Assembly: GCA_020050795.1 (NCBI GenBank)
Contig: JAGVKD010000006.1
Coordinates: 1-37,918, forward strand
Source: Candidatus Babeliales bacterium
GTDB lineage: Bacteria > Babelota > Babeliae > Babelales > Vermiphilaceae
Length of the DNA stretch: 37,918 nucleotides
Reading direction: 5' to 3'
In this document: positions 8,242 through 18,088 of the stretch, one piece after another
Position numbering within the stretch: position 1 is the first letter of the stretch
Layout: each line of letters begins with the position of its first letter
Translations under genes and position numbers: made by a program
Notes under the pieces: generated by a model
Seen by the model: only the letters and a program-made list of their open reading frames with translations
Databases searched by the model: none
Told to the model about the DNA's origin: nothing

Positions 8242-9498
8242 TCAAAAATCTAAACTCACTCGACCACCAACGGTAGTAAACTGTACCGAGCGTTTTCCGT
8301 TAAATGGTATCCGAGCAAAGAAACTTATTTCGGGGCGAGCGCGCATATCAGGTTTGTTGTATCCAAAATCATACCAGGTATTAACTACCATCGTATGCAT
8401 AGTAAGTTCTTCCAATCGTTCAGCTGTGTTGGCAATGGTATTAAAGAAGAACGGATCACAGCTTGAAAGGGTATCGTCACCTTTTTTGAAAAATTCGTAC
8501 CCAACTTTGCACGAAAAGCCCGCAATGATGCGATAGAATTCGAAATACAATTCAAAGCGTTGAATCAATCCAAAATCTTTATATGCCTTTGATTTTTGAA
8601 GCAACAAAAGTTCTGTTTGATCAAAATCAACTTTGACGCGCCGTTGCCGAGTGTTGCCGAAAATGTGCGTAAGCTGCACATCGAGGCCTCCGCGAATATA
8701 CTTTCCAAAGGTCAGATCCAACCCCAGACCAAATGGAATTGCAAATGCACCATCATTACCAAATGGCACTGCCATTATTTTGTCTTCATCCCACGGTTTT
8801 CCTGTTGGAAACATGAGACCTAAGCGCCAATTCAAACGTGCATTCTTCAAAAACGGTCGTTGTTGTGGAAAATCACGAAACCATTCAAGTAGTAGTGTTG
8901 CATCGCCCAAGCCAGTGCGTTCCCAACCACCTAATTGCAGCCCCTGACCCAGCGTGAAAGCACGTTCAAAAATTTCATTCGTCAAACATTGTCGCGTGAG
9001 AATATCTTGTGGATTATCAGAAATTTCTGTTTGATCAACCCATAACACATCTTTCAATTTCATCGAATAGGCAGGTAAATAAAGTCCTATAGACCAATCA
9101 CGTGCGAAAAAAAATCGTGCAGAAAAAGCCATCGCCGCGCGCAAATCTAAATCACCACTCACACAAAAATAGCCCCGCACTCCATTATCATCAACGTCTA
9201 ATTTTTCACGAAATTGACCAATCGATGAATCTACGCAAAAACCATCCAGCATAGCCAATGCATTTTGCTCACGTTGCCATATACGCAATACATCAACTTC
9301 GCACCCTGCCGTGTTAAATGTTTTTGTGTTAACTCCCGTTTCAGCAAACAAGGCCCACTGTGTGCGATAGCGATTGGTATAGGATGGCCGGATGAGCGGA
9401 TCATACGGATTTAAAAGATTCATTCCACTCGCCGAACAAGCAGAAAAAATAAGTCCTGCTAAAAGGACACGAACTTGTTTTGTCGATATTTGTATCAT
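8242..9498 (-). CDS. Outer-membrane beta-barrel protein, paralogue of the barrel at 16315-18069
   Basis: The 418-residue protein has an N-terminal signal peptide (about residues 1-24) and then alternating hydrophobic and polar segments typical of beta-strands. It ends in VGGRVSLDF, with the terminal phenylalanine used by the BAM machinery to recognise outer-membrane proteins. It shares segments with the 584-residue protein at 16315-18069: GYEFFKKGDDTLSSC here against GYEFYKKDKDHIEFC there, and RTGLGD against RSGLGD. They are therefore probably one family. I cannot name the family or a substrate. The gene starts 16 bases after the 983-residue exported protein and should be in its operon. An outer-membrane channel or anchor for that protein is one possibility; a general porin is the alternative. 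Confidence 0.75.
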   Translation of the reverse strand: MIQISTKQVRVLLAGLIFSACSASGMNLLNPYDPLIRPSYTNRYRTQWALFAETGVNTKTFNTAGCEVDVLRIWQREQNALAMLDGFCVDSSIGQFREKLDVDDNGVRGYFCVSGDLDLRAAMAFSARFFFARDWSIGLYLPAYSMKLKDVLWVDQTEISDNPQDILTRQCLTNEIFERAFTLGQGLQLGGWERTGLGDATLLLEWFRDFPQQRPFLKNARLNWRLGLMFPTGKPWDEDKIMAVPFGNDGAFAIPFGLGLDLTFGKYIRGGLDVQLTHIFGNTRQRRVKVDFDQTELLLLQKSKAYKDFGLIQRFELYFEFYRIIAGFSCKVGYEFFKKGDDTLSSCDPFFFNTIANTAERLEELTMHTMVVNTWYDFGYNKPDMRARPEISFFARIPFNGKRSVQFTTVGGRVSLDF

Positions 9499-9514
9499 GT
9501 ACTATTCCCAGGAT

Positions 9515-12466
9515 TTATTCATTAATTCGCAAACCAAAATCACCGGCAATGGTAAAACCGCCCGATGCAGTATCTCGCACCAAGGAATTGATTGCCTGAC
9601 CTGTTCCAAAATTAGAAGACACTTGACCTGATGGCAATCGGTATTTAGCCAGGCTTATTCCCGTTCGCAGCTCAACCGGTAATATTTTTACATTTGGACC
9701 AGCAGAACCATTTTGAGATCGAGCATGCATATAAAGCGATCCATCGGTTGCAAATTCACTGCGAAACTCTCCAATGTTTGCAAGAAATGCCGGCTCTGCA
9801 TCAAAAAATAAATCTGAAATGCGTTCAACAGTAGTGTCATCAATAGATGCGCCTACAACGTTGGCAATCGAAAAACGATGGATTCGCGCACGATCGAGCC
9901 CGCGATAAGAATCGAGCACATAGCACATACCACCATTGACGACCCGTGCTAAATCGAAATCAAATCCAGTCTGCGTGATTGGAATAATGCGCCGTGCAAC
10001 ACCAACACCAAATGGCAATGGCACAGACGTCCACTGCGCATCAGCAACCGATCCTGCTGTTTGTATGTTGGCACCATTACCAATGCGGAACAATCCTTCA
10101 CTGCCACCAAGCAATCCTAATTTTTCTGAAACGACAAGATCATGTAATGCACCATTCTTATTGCCAAAATTTTCGGCTGTCGCAATGGTCACTGCACAGA
10201 GCATTCCAAGACCAGGAATGCCGATGCTCAAATCAATACGATCGAGAATTTTGTCGGTGAGTACATACAAAAATGATGGCGCATCATAAAGAATTTTACG
10301 GACATTTTTATACTGACCAATTTGTTTGAAAGACATGTCATCGGTGAGCCCTTCAAAGTTGACTCCCAACTCACTTAATCCTACGTCCCATCCGGCACCA
10401 TCGGGTCGTGAAAGGACTGCAAGCCCATTTTCGCCGCCAACAAAAAGCCATCCATTGCTGCCAGCTTCTCCAATTGCTGCTGCGCATAGTGGGCTAATCC
10501 CACTCAACTGCCCACCAGACACAAATACAATTTTCACTGGAGGAAGACCAATAAAGTTTTGCGTAATTGCACCATCAGTAAATTGCGCGGTGTTGCTGTA
10601 GTCAGAACCTGAGGTTGGAATGAGTGCATTGAGAGTGGTGTGTCCACTTTCCACCATCGCAACCGTATCATTGCCTGTCACCAATAAGAGTGAGGTGCCA
10701 AAAATGCCCGGCGCATTGAGTGGCACATTCACGAGAGTCAGAAGACCTGATTTATCCTGTGGAAATTGTTGCTCAAGCGCTTGCACCAACAGAGAACTCA
10801 ACTTTGGATCACCTTGGGCAAAATCGGTACGTTTGATAATTGTTTGAGTGCCTGCAGTATTTGGAGTCAGCACAATAAATTGTCCTGTTGCCGGATCAAG
10901 AAATGCGCCAGGAACAGTATCTATATCCGGCGTCGGCAATTCATTCATTGTTGTGATTGCGCGCTGCCAATTTGTCCATGCTTTGATTGCACCATTTTCG
11001 TTGAAAATTGCTTGCGAATAATAAACACCCGGCTTATACCCAACAGCAGCTGTCGCAACCGTTGCAAAAACAGTATCACGCCACACAAACATATCGGTGA
11101 TGTTTCCTGCCGCAAGAATGCCGCCACCAACGAGCGCTACCACATCTGTTTGTAATGTTGCATCTGCGGGAACTGTTGCCGGTGTTTGAAATCCTCGTCC
11201 CAAAAACTGGCCATTAGTTCCAAAAAAATCTGTTGGCTCTGCGCCTTTCTGAGCAAGCGTACCATTCAATTCATCATTATCATTTAGCGAGACGAGCGGC
11301 AATGCAAACACATTTTGTTGAGTAGCTGCTGGAGTTCCAACATTGCCTTGCACGATCAGATAGTGCACTGCAGTGCTGGTAAACATGCCACGCACTTTCT
11401 GAATCGAAACTTGTGAGGAAGATCCGGTTGCGCCAACGATACTATTAAGACCAGAAAAAGCCGTTGTCGGAGCAAAAGGTTCGAGAACTAATTTTGAAGT
11501 ACGACGAAACACACCAAACGCATCTTTAATCGGTTTTCCTTCCGCATCAAGATCAAAGGCAAAATGACCAACCACAATTGCACGTGATCCATCAGTTGCA
11601 CCCGCACCGCTTGTTGTTTGTAGTCCGATGAAAAGACGATCCAGCGTGAAATCCCAATACAAATCAACCACTTGTCCAAGGCTGGCAAGATTAGAATTAA
11701 TTTTTATTAAGCTTGAAGTGATATCAAGTGGATACGCTAAGCCAACATCCCCGAAGGTACCCGTAGGGGCCTGAATATCTCTGAAAAAAGCAACTTGATC
11801 TGGGCCCACTGTACCAAGCATCACAAGTGCAATACCACTATTGGCAGCACCAAACAAACCACCGTTGGGTTTGACTGCAGCAAATATTTGGGATGTCGCA
11901 CCTGCCATACCAACAATACCACCGGTCACATTACCCGCTGCATCTTTTATGTTTTGCGCCTGCAGCACTTGATTGAATGCAGTATAAAAGGTGATGAGTG
12001 AAACACTTGTGTCGTCATTTGCAGTCACCACCGCTGGTCGCTGCATTTCACCCTGAATGTTCGATTCGCCTTCGAGAAGTGCGAGTAATTTAATCCCCTG
12101 ATTGTATAAAGGATTTGCTGCACCGGGCTCTGCATTCAAAGTCACTGTTGCCGGCGTGATACCCATAACAGAATCTCTGCCGCGATTTAATACTGATAAT
12201 GCATGCGTACCAGTCGTTCCCATTGCTAATGCATCAGCAGCAAAAAAAGTAAGCGCCCCTGCTGGAATCGGTACACGTGCACGCGATGAACTCATTTGTT
12301 CTTGAGCATGCTTGTCTATTAAAAAAGTAAATGTCTCACCATCGACTTGCGAGTTGCCTTTAATAATAGTTGCTGCGTGTGTGTGTGCTAAGGAAAAAAG
12401 AAGAGAAAAAATTAAAAATAATGCTGTGTGCCTGAATTGCGTTATAGCTCGTACCACTTGTGTCAT
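9515..12466 (-). CDS. Large exported protein, probably beta-propeller-like, function unknown
   Basis: With the ATG at 12466 the protein has 983 residues. The ATG follows AAAGGG and opens a signal peptide (about residues 1-31, ending AHTHA). A start at 12586 would add 40 basic residues before it, which is unlikely. The mature protein is rich in Gly, Ala, Thr and Val and shows repeated short beta segments such as WLFVGGENGLAVLSR, FLYVLTDKILDRIDL and LGLLGGSEGLFRIG. These look like blades of a beta-propeller or similar repeat fold, but I did not align them. There is no catalytic motif, membrane helix or C-terminal sorting signal that I recognise. The barrel gene at 8242-9498 follows closely. Surface or periplasmic location is likely. 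Confidence 0.72.
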   Translation of the reverse strand: MTQVVRAITQFRHTALFLIFSLLFSLAHTHAATIIKGNSQVDGETFTFLIDKHAQEQMSSSRARVPIPAGALTFFAADALAMGTTGTHALSVLNRGRDSVMGITPATVTLNAEPGAANPLYNQGIKLLALLEGESNIQGEMQRPAVVTANDDTSVSLITFYTAFNQVLQAQNIKDAAGNVTGGIVGMAGATSQIFAAVKPNGGLFGAANSGIALVMLGTVGPDQVAFFRDIQAPTGTFGDVGLAYPLDITSSLIKINSNLASLGQVVDLYWDFTLDRLFIGLQTTSGAGATDGSRAIVVGHFAFDLDAEGKPIKDAFGVFRRTSKLVLEPFAPTTAFSGLNSIVGATGSSSQVSIQKVRGMFTSTAVHYLIVQGNVGTPAATQQNVFALPLVSLNDNDELNGTLAQKGAEPTDFFGTNGQFLGRGFQTPATVPADATLQTDVVALVGGGILAAGNITDMFVWRDTVFATVATAAVGYKPGVYYSQAIFNENGAIKAWTNWQRAITTMNELPTPDIDTVPGAFLDPATGQFIVLTPNTAGTQTIIKRTDFAQGDPKLSSLLVQALEQQFPQDKSGLLTLVNVPLNAPGIFGTSLLLVTGNDTVAMVESGHTTLNALIPTSGSDYSNTAQFTDGAITQNFIGLPPVKIVFVSGGQLSGISPLCAAAIGEAGSNGWLFVGGENGLAVLSRPDGAGWDVGLSELGVNFEGLTDDMSFKQIGQYKNVRKILYDAPSFLYVLTDKILDRIDLSIGIPGLGMLCAVTIATAENFGNKNGALHDLVVSEKLGLLGGSEGLFRIGNGANIQTAGSVADAQWTSVPLPFGVGVARRIIPITQTGFDFDLARVVNGGMCYVLDSYRGLDRARIHRFSIANVVGASIDDTTVERISDLFFDAEPAFLANIGEFRSEFATDGSLYMHARSQNGSAGPNVKILPVELRTGISLAKYRLPSGQVSSNFGTGQAINSLVRDTASGGFTIAGDFGLRINE

Positions 12467-12651
12467 AAGATATACACCCTTTTTAACTCGTGCCGCGTTG
12501 CGCATATTTACGCTGGGCAAGCGCTTTGAAATTGGAATTAGTTTACGCAATTTTGAAGAAAAATACACCTCCACCTTGCAAAGCATCGGATATCTGGTAC
12601 TTTCAAAAATACTTAGGGGTTCATTTTTATTATTTTCACACAGTAGTTTTC

Positions 12652-14193
12652 ATGCATTCAAAAATATTTTCTGCAACAACCATTGGTGTTGATGCGCATC
12701 TTGTTGATGTTGAAGTTGATGTGTCATTTGGCCTCATTAATTTTTTTATTGTTGGCTTGCCCGACACTGCAATCAAAGAAAGCAGCAAGCGCATAACAAC
12801 TGCGCTCAAAAATGCTGGCTTTCAATTACCCGCAAAAAAAATCACGGTCAATCTTGGTCCTGCTGATTTAAAAAAAGCAGGAATTTTATTTGATATGCCG
12901 ATTGCCATTGGTGTGTTGCATGCAGCAAGCCATCTGGTAATTGATAAAAAATTTTTAGAAGAAACTATTTTCTTGGGCGAGCTTTCGCTCGATGGCGCAA
13001 TCAAACCGATCAAAGGCGCACTCGCGATTGCATCAGACACTTCTAAACTTGGTAAAAAAAGAATTATCCTGCCAAAAGCGAATGCGCAAGAAGCAGCGCT
13101 CATTGAAGGCGTTGAGATTGTCGGCGTTGAACATTTAACCGAACTGGTTGCCTATCTAAAGGGCGAACTTCCGATTGAATTAACGCAAACAAATTTTGCA
13201 CAATTCATGCAGACGAATGTGAAAGCTGATATTGATTTTTCTCAAGTGAAAGGTCAGCACCAAGCAAAACGTGCACTGCAAATCGCGGCCGCTGGTCGAC
13301 ACAATATTTTGTTTATTGGTCCTCCAGGTTCTGGCAAGACCATGCTAGCCAAACGCCTGCAAACAATTATGCCGCGCATGAGCTTTGATGAAGTGATCGC
13401 CACAAGCAAAGTCTATTCGATCAGCGGTAAGTTGCATGGAAAGCCGCTTATTGTTAACCGACCGTTTCGCAATCCACATCACAGCATTTCACAAGCGGGA
13501 TTGATTGGCGGCGGAACCTATCCGCAACCGGGTGAGATTAGTTTGAGCCATAATGGAATTTTATTTTTAGATGAATTAACTGAATTCAAACGAGACACGC
13601 TTGAAGGATTGCGCCAACCGCTTGAAAACCGTGAAGCAAACATTGCACGCGTTCAACAATCAGTCCGTTTTCCTGCAGGATTTTTGCTCGTAGTAGCACT
13701 CAATCCATGTCCATGCGGATTTCTTGGCGATAAAAAACGGCAATGCACCTGTTCACGTACGCAAATTGGAAAATATTTGGGTAAGCTCTCAGGGCCACTG
13801 CTCGATCGCATCGATTTGCAAATCAATGTGCAATCGGTTGAATATGACACGATCAAACAACAAACTGCAGAAAAAAGTTCCGCGCAATTGTTTGATGAAG
13901 TACAAGTTGCATTGCACAAACAGCAGGAACGATTTGGCACTGATGCGCGTTTTAATAACACAATGACTCCGGATCAAATAGAGCAATTATGTATACTCAC
14001 TCCCGAGGCAGAACAGCTGATCAAACAGGCATTTGATAAGCTACGGCTCAGCATGCGCGGATATCACAAAATTTTGAAAGTTTCGCGCACCATTGCCGAT
14101 CTTGATAATGTTGATACTATCGATGCTCAACATATACGTGAGGCGATCATGTATCGCTCTCTTGATCAATATCTAGAACAACAGCGGGGATAA
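12652..14193 (+). CDS. comM: YifB/ComM-family Mg-chelatase-like AAA+ ATPase
   Basis: The product is 513 residues, close to the usual 500-510 for ComM. In competent bacteria ComM is a hexameric helicase that promotes branch migration during natural transformation; YifB homologues are also found in species not known to be competent. The N-terminal ChlI-like domain covers about residues 20-170 (VGLPDTAIKESSKR). The AAA+ core has Walker A GPPGSGKT at 223-230, the family segment NPHHSISQAGLIGGG, and a Walker B-like ILFLDELTEF. A cysteine cluster NPCPCGFLGDKKRQCTC, also a family hallmark, lies near 350-380. The frame is open upstream to 12490, but those 54 residues are not conserved family sequence, so the ATG at 12652 is chosen. 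It is divergent from the 983-residue protein gene. Confidence 0.92.
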   Translation: MHSKIFSATTIGVDAHLVDVEVDVSFGLINFFIVGLPDTAIKESSKRITTALKNAGFQLPAKKITVNLGPADLKKAGILFDMPIAIGVLHAASHLVIDKKFLEETIFLGELSLDGAIKPIKGALAIASDTSKLGKKRIILPKANAQEAALIEGVEIVGVEHLTELVAYLKGELPIELTQTNFAQFMQTNVKADIDFSQVKGQHQAKRALQIAAAGRHNILFIGPPGSGKTMLAKRLQTIMPRMSFDEVIATSKVYSISGKLHGKPLIVNRPFRNPHHSISQAGLIGGGTYPQPGEISLSHNGILFLDELTEFKRDTLEGLRQPLENREANIARVQQSVRFPAGFLLVVALNPCPCGFLGDKKRQCTCSRTQIGKYLGKLSGPLLDRIDLQINVQSVEYDTIKQQTAEKSSAQLFDEVQVALHKQQERFGTDARFNNTMTPDQIEQLCILTPEAEQLIKQAFDKLRLSMRGYHKILKVSRTIADLDNVDTIDAQHIREAIMYRSLDQYLEQQRG

Positions 14194-14251
14194 TATGTTA
14201 ATATCCAAAATGAAGAGAAAATGCATTATCCAATAAAGAAGGAATTGAAGC

Positions 14252-14890
14252 ATGTGTTTTTCTGCAACCGCGAGCTTGACTGCCGCCGCTGGCCTTTCGA
14301 TAATCGGTCTTATTTGCGTGATGCGCGCGCACAAAAATAAAAACCTGCTTCCTTTTGCCGCTATTCCATTTTTGTTTGCGATTCAGCAGGCAACCGAAGG
14401 AATTGTGTGGCTCTCATTCACTCATGAATCATTTGCACCATATCAAACAATTGCCTCATATGCCTTCTTATTTTTTGCAAGCTTTTTATGGCCTGTATGG
14501 GCGCCCTTTGCGGCATATCGCATTGAACCAAATGCGAGTCGAAAACAATGGCTCAAAAAAATAATTCCCGTTGGAGCTCTTGTTGGATGCGTACTCTTTG
14601 GTGCAATAGTGATTCAAGGAGTCAGTACCCAAGTTCTGTCTTGCCATATTGCATATAGCATACCGATAGAAGTGAGCTTGCAATGGGTTGCTCTGATCGC
14701 TTACTCATTTGTAACAATAGTACCCCTACTGCGATCTTCAATTGCACTGGTACGGTTTTTAGGTGCTATGCTCGTAGTGGCCTACGGTATTAGTTATTTC
14801 TTCTACTACGCATCACTCAATTCTGTTTGGTGTTTTCTGGCCGCGATTTTAAGTGCATTGATTCTTAAGATTGTTGTTAAAAGAAGTTAA
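14252..14890 (+). CDS. Polytopic membrane protein of the DUF6629 type
   Basis: The 212-residue protein begins MCFSATASLTAAAGLS, which is the characteristic opening of the DUF6629 family of bacterial integral membrane proteins of unknown function. About seven hydrophobic helices can be seen, near residues 10-25, 32-52, 62-85, 103-122, 138-158, 163-183 and 185-208. No catalytic motif is evident. AAGGA lies nine bases before the ATG. It follows comM by 58 bases in the same direction without an obvious terminator and may be co-transcribed. The family call is from the N-terminal signature only; the function is unknown. Confidence 0.75.
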   Translation: MCFSATASLTAAAGLSIIGLICVMRAHKNKNLLPFAAIPFLFAIQQATEGIVWLSFTHESFAPYQTIASYAFLFFASFLWPVWAPFAAYRIEPNASRKQWLKKIIPVGALVGCVLFGAIVIQGVSTQVLSCHIAYSIPIEVSLQWVALIAYSFVTIVPLLRSSIALVRFLGAMLVVAYGISYFFYYASLNSVWCFLAAILSALILKIVVKRS

Positions 14891-14958
14891 ATTATCGCCT
14901 TTTACCCCCCAACCCTGCTATTTTAGTGTTATTAGGATTTCAAAACTAAGGGGAAGTC

Positions 14959-15384
14959 ATGAAAAAAATAGCACTCGTAGCTCTCTGTGCGGCAGGCGCA
15001 TTGAGCCTTTTTTTTACCTACAGGAAAGTGTATGCCGTGGTGATAGAGGCAACGCTTGCTCCCAGACCTGCAACTATCACAATTGTTAACCAAACACCTG
15101 ATGCGCAAATTATAACGCTCATGCTTAAGAATGGAACCACTGCGACAGGCAAAGTTGCAGCCAACCAAACAACAACCATGCAATCGGCCGATCAGATTGT
15201 GCAGATTCAATCGCAAAAAGATGTCGGAACTCAGCGCATATTTGTAACCCCACAAGCAATAGAGGTTGATGATTTTTTAAAATTTAGAAGCTTAACAGCC
15301 ACTATCTTTTCCACTGGCGGAATTGATGTAGTGGAAACCCCTGGGCAGGTCATTACTTCTGACATGCTGCCCCTTCGCTTTTGA
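14959..15384 (+). CDS. Small exported or membrane-anchored protein of unknown function
   Basis: This 141-residue protein has an N-terminal hydrophobic segment (residues 4-20) followed by a basic turn, so it may be a signal peptide or a membrane anchor. The rest is predicted to be beta-rich, for example ATITIVNQTPDAQIITLML, and could form one small beta-sandwich. No cysteine lies in the mature part. AAGGGGAAG stands just before the ATG. The next gene, acpS, begins 27 bases downstream, so they may share a transcript, but no functional link is apparent. I do not recognise the family. Confidence 0.65.
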   Translation: MKKIALVALCAAGALSLFFTYRKVYAVVIEATLAPRPATITIVNQTPDAQIITLMLKNGTTATGKVAANQTTTMQSADQIVQIQSQKDVGTQRIFVTPQAIEVDDFLKFRSLTATIFSTGGIDVVETPGQVITSDMLPLRF

Positions 15385-15411
15385 GATCAACTAGCTAAAT
15401 AGGCGGATTCA

Positions 15412-15816
15412 GTGATTCACAGCATCGGAATTGACTCAGTTGAGATAACACGTTTCTTAAATGTTATAGCGCTCGGGCCCCGGCTCGAGCGCATCTTTTC
15501 TCGCGCAGAAATCAATTACTGTCAAAGCGCGGAACTCCCCCAACTTCAAGCTGAAAGATTTGCAGTCCGCTTTGCTGCACGTGAAGCAATCTGGAAGGCA
15601 TTGTCTCAGTATGAACCTCATCACACAATTCCATTTTTCACTTTTTGCAAAAGCATTACGATAACCCGCAAGCCCAATGGCGCACCAGAGATACATATCG
15701 ATTGGCAACCGCTTCAAAAATATCTGCCGCACCCTTTTCACCCCAACTTTGCTATCCACCTTTCGCTAACACACACAAAAACCATCGCAACGGCTTTTGT
15801 TATTTTAAGCGATTGA
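15412..15816 (+). CDS. acpS: Holo-[acyl-carrier-protein] synthase AcpS
   Basis: The 134-residue protein transfers 4'-phosphopantetheine from CoA to a serine of apo-acyl carrier protein and so activates fatty acid synthesis in the cytoplasm. The N-terminal IGIDSVEITRF carries the magnesium-binding aspartate of the family. RIFSRAEINYC and ERFAVRFAAREAIWKAL match the second and third conserved blocks, including the catalytic glutamate and lysine. HLSLTHTKTIATAFVI is the C-terminal block. Length is slightly above the usual 120-130. The start is GTG at 15412, preceded by AGGCGG; no better ATG exists because the IGID motif starts at residue 5. Confidence 0.93.
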   Translation: MIHSIGIDSVEITRFLNVIALGPRLERIFSRAEINYCQSAELPQLQAERFAVRFAAREAIWKALSQYEPHHTIPFFTFCKSITITRKPNGAPEIHIDWQPLQKYLPHPFHPNFAIHLSLTHTKTIATAFVILSD

Positions 15817-15887
15817 TTGACATCAAAAATCCCCCTTACTATGTTTTTATCGTTAGTTTCTCCGCACCACAAAAAAAGAGAGCTGCG

Positions 15888-16286
15888 ATGAAAGCACATT
15901 TTCTTTCTCTTCTTCTTTTGCTTCCGTTCAATCTATCTGCAGCGACCACTATTCTGGCATCTGTTTTTAATGCGAACTACTCAGCAATGAATCCCTACAT
16001 AGCAACACAAACAACAACCATCATCTTGGATCAAGACATTGTGATCAGCACAACTATTGTTGCCGAACCAATCAAAACTGGCGCGGGATTCAATCGCGCA
16101 GCAGACAAAATCATTTTTTCATCGATCGATGGCCATAAGGTATTAGTGTCTCAACCAACCGCATGGAAATATGGATTCAATATTCAATTTACGGGAAATG
16201 CTTCACTGGTAACGCAACGAGGTGCAACACTGTGGGCAAACAATGCAACAATCACCATGGATGGCACCACATTTTCCCAAAACTGA
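15888..16286 (+). CDS. Small exported beta-rich protein, solenoid-like
   Basis: The product is 132 residues with a signal peptide at 1-18 (cleavage near LSAAT). The frame is open upstream to 15645, but that overlaps acpS and places 81 residues before the signal, so the ATG at 15888 is preferred. The mature protein is rich in Thr, Ile, Ala and Asn and ends with short turns: GNASLVTQRGATLWANNATI. That end resembles a segment of the nearby esterase tail, GNGSIVLQNGATMTINKGDI, which suggests a shared beta-solenoid rung. It is short for a complete solenoid and may be a stub of a longer protein or a capping partner. It lies just upstream of the barrel gene. Confidence 0.62.
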   Translation: MKAHFLSLLLLLPFNLSAATTILASVFNANYSAMNPYIATQTTTIILDQDIVISTTIVAEPIKTGAGFNRAADKIIFSSIDGHKVLVSQPTAWKYGFNIQFTGNASLVTQRGATLWANNATITMDGTTFSQN

Positions 16287-16314
16287 TCCTTCGTAGAAAA
16301 AACGGAATGTCGTA

Positions 16315-18069
16315 ATGAAAAAAAGAATTTTACTGCTCGCCTGTTTTTTTACCCACATCTTCCACATTGATGCACGCGAATTTCGTACACCAATCACACT
16401 TGCCAAACACCCAACTCACAATGCCTGGTGCACAAATGAGGATAGAAGTTCCACCTGGGTGCTCTGGACGGGCGGCTACTTTCGCAAAGCAAGCAAGGTC
16501 CTTATGGACGATTCAGAATGCAGTTCGAGTGAATGTGAAAGTGTTTCCCTCGCACAAATAATTTTTGGAGCAACAGAATTTAGTGCGCAAGATGCCTTTC
16601 CCAACAAGACTGCAATCGATCCCCTGAATCCATTCTTGCAAACCACAATTTCACCGCGGCTAAAATATATTGATCGCGGATTTATTATGGGGCTTGATAT
16701 CACCAAGAATTATAGCGATGAGTGGCGCTTTGGGGTTCGCTTCCAATTGCCCTATCGCAAATTCACCATGGAAAATCGTTCATCCCGACCAGGAAATTCT
16801 GGCATTCTCGGCGGCCAAGATGCACGAGATCTTTTGGTATTTATCGATGAAACAATTGGCAATAGTACGGTCAAAAGTTTTGCATTCCGTTTGGACATTT
16901 TGGATCAACTACACGCCGACTGCAAACAACCTGGCCTTTCGGTGCCTTTTGTTAACTATGCAAATATTTCATTTCCAAATAATCCTGTGACCATGTCCAA
17001 TCAAAATATAAATCCTCCGAACAATTACATTCCCGCATCTGAACGAACACCAGTCACGCTGCTTAATAGCACTAATGGCACACTTCCACTGCTACCCTTT
17101 GCGCTAACGGTTGCTGCCGCACAAGCATTACCTTGTTTGAGTAATAATGGAACGCCACTAGCAGATGGGCAACGGGAACGCTTTTGTCCATCGCCATCTA
17201 ACTACACATCGTTTGGTGCTAACACCGCTTTGCATTCGCAAGTGTGGGTAGTGCCAACCGTGGATACAACGCAAGGAATTATTGTCGCCCCAGCTGCAAT
17301 TATTCGCGACAACGTTAAACAATTGCTCACCTGCATTCAAACAAGTCCTGAAGAAATTTTTGAAAAGTGTGGACTCAATTTCTGCAGCCAAACTCGCAGC
17401 GGTCTGGGGGATTTGGATAGCGAATTATATGCACAATGGTGCTTTACCGAACACACCTATCTTGAATTTTTGCTCGGCGCACGTTTTCCGATAGCAGGAT
17501 CAATTCACAACAGTGATGTTATATTCAGCGAGTCACTCGGCAATAACGGACACACAGAAATACGCGTTGGTGCACACGCACATGTTTCGCTACCAGCAAT
17601 GACGTTCAGTGCTGATGGTGCATATTCATGGGTACTCAAAAGTCAGGAACGAGTTCCGGCAGCATTTGCTGGCGCATCAATTAAAAATCTTGGACCAGAA
17701 GCGCACGCAGATATTTGGTGGAATTATTATGTTACCCATCTAGAAGTTCGTCTTCATCCGCCCATCAATGACTATCACAAATTAGAATATGTGTTCGGTT
17801 ATGAATTTTACAAAAAAGACAAAGATCATATTGAATTTTGTGAAAATCAATTAACCGATTGTTTGGGAAACTTAAGCGATCTTTGCGCACCTGTGCTTGA
17901 ACAAAACACGGCAGTGAACTCTCACAAAATATATATTGAACTTGATTATCGTTACACACAACCCAATAGCTATGGTTTTGGTGTATTTGGTGGATTTAGT
18001 CGCGTGATGCGCGGCAATAATGTGCCGAAAGAACAGGAATGGTATTTTGGCATTCATTTGAGAATGTAA
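16315..18069 (+). CDS. Outer-membrane beta-barrel protein, paralogue of the barrel at 8242-9498
   Basis: This 584-residue protein has a signal peptide (about residues 1-20, ending HIDA) and then a strand-rich body. It shares GYEFYKKDKDHIEFC and RSGLGD with the 418-residue barrel and has the same general order of segments, but is longer because of an insertion at about residues 195-345 rich in Asn, Pro and Thr. It ends EWYFGIHLRM, so it lacks the terminal phenylalanine of its paralogue, although aromatic residues sit nearby. Several cysteine pairs (SECSSSECES, residues about 68-77) could form disulfides in loops. It follows the small exported gene by 28 bases and precedes the esterase by 19 bases, so the three are probably one operon. 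A transport or anchoring role for its neighbours is inferred. Confidence 0.72.
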   Translation: MKKRILLLACFFTHIFHIDAREFRTPITLAKHPTHNAWCTNEDRSSTWVLWTGGYFRKASKVLMDDSECSSSECESVSLAQIIFGATEFSAQDAFPNKTAIDPLNPFLQTTISPRLKYIDRGFIMGLDITKNYSDEWRFGVRFQLPYRKFTMENRSSRPGNSGILGGQDARDLLVFIDETIGNSTVKSFAFRLDILDQLHADCKQPGLSVPFVNYANISFPNNPVTMSNQNINPPNNYIPASERTPVTLLNSTNGTLPLLPFALTVAAAQALPCLSNNGTPLADGQRERFCPSPSNYTSFGANTALHSQVWVVPTVDTTQGIIVAPAAIIRDNVKQLLTCIQTSPEEIFEKCGLNFCSQTRSGLGDLDSELYAQWCFTEHTYLEFLLGARFPIAGSIHNSDVIFSESLGNNGHTEIRVGAHAHVSLPAMTFSADGAYSWVLKSQERVPAAFAGASIKNLGPEAHADIWWNYYVTHLEVRLHPPINDYHKLEYVFGYEFYKKDKDHIEFCENQLTDCLGNLSDLCAPVLEQNTAVNSHKIYIELDYRYTQPNSYGFGVFGGFSRVMRGNNVPKEQEWYFGIHLRM

Positions 18070-18088
18070 ATTCTAACGCAGGCCAAGC

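Noticed and set aside
12467-12586. N-terminal extension of the 983-residue exported protein
   Set aside because: It would place 40 basic residues before a clear signal peptide, while the ATG at 12466 has its own ribosome site.
12490-12651. N-terminal extension of ComM
   Set aside because: The 54 residues do not resemble the family, whose members begin close to the ATG at 12652.
15645-15887. N-terminal extension of the 132-residue exported protein
   Set aside because: It overlaps acpS in another frame and buries the signal peptide.
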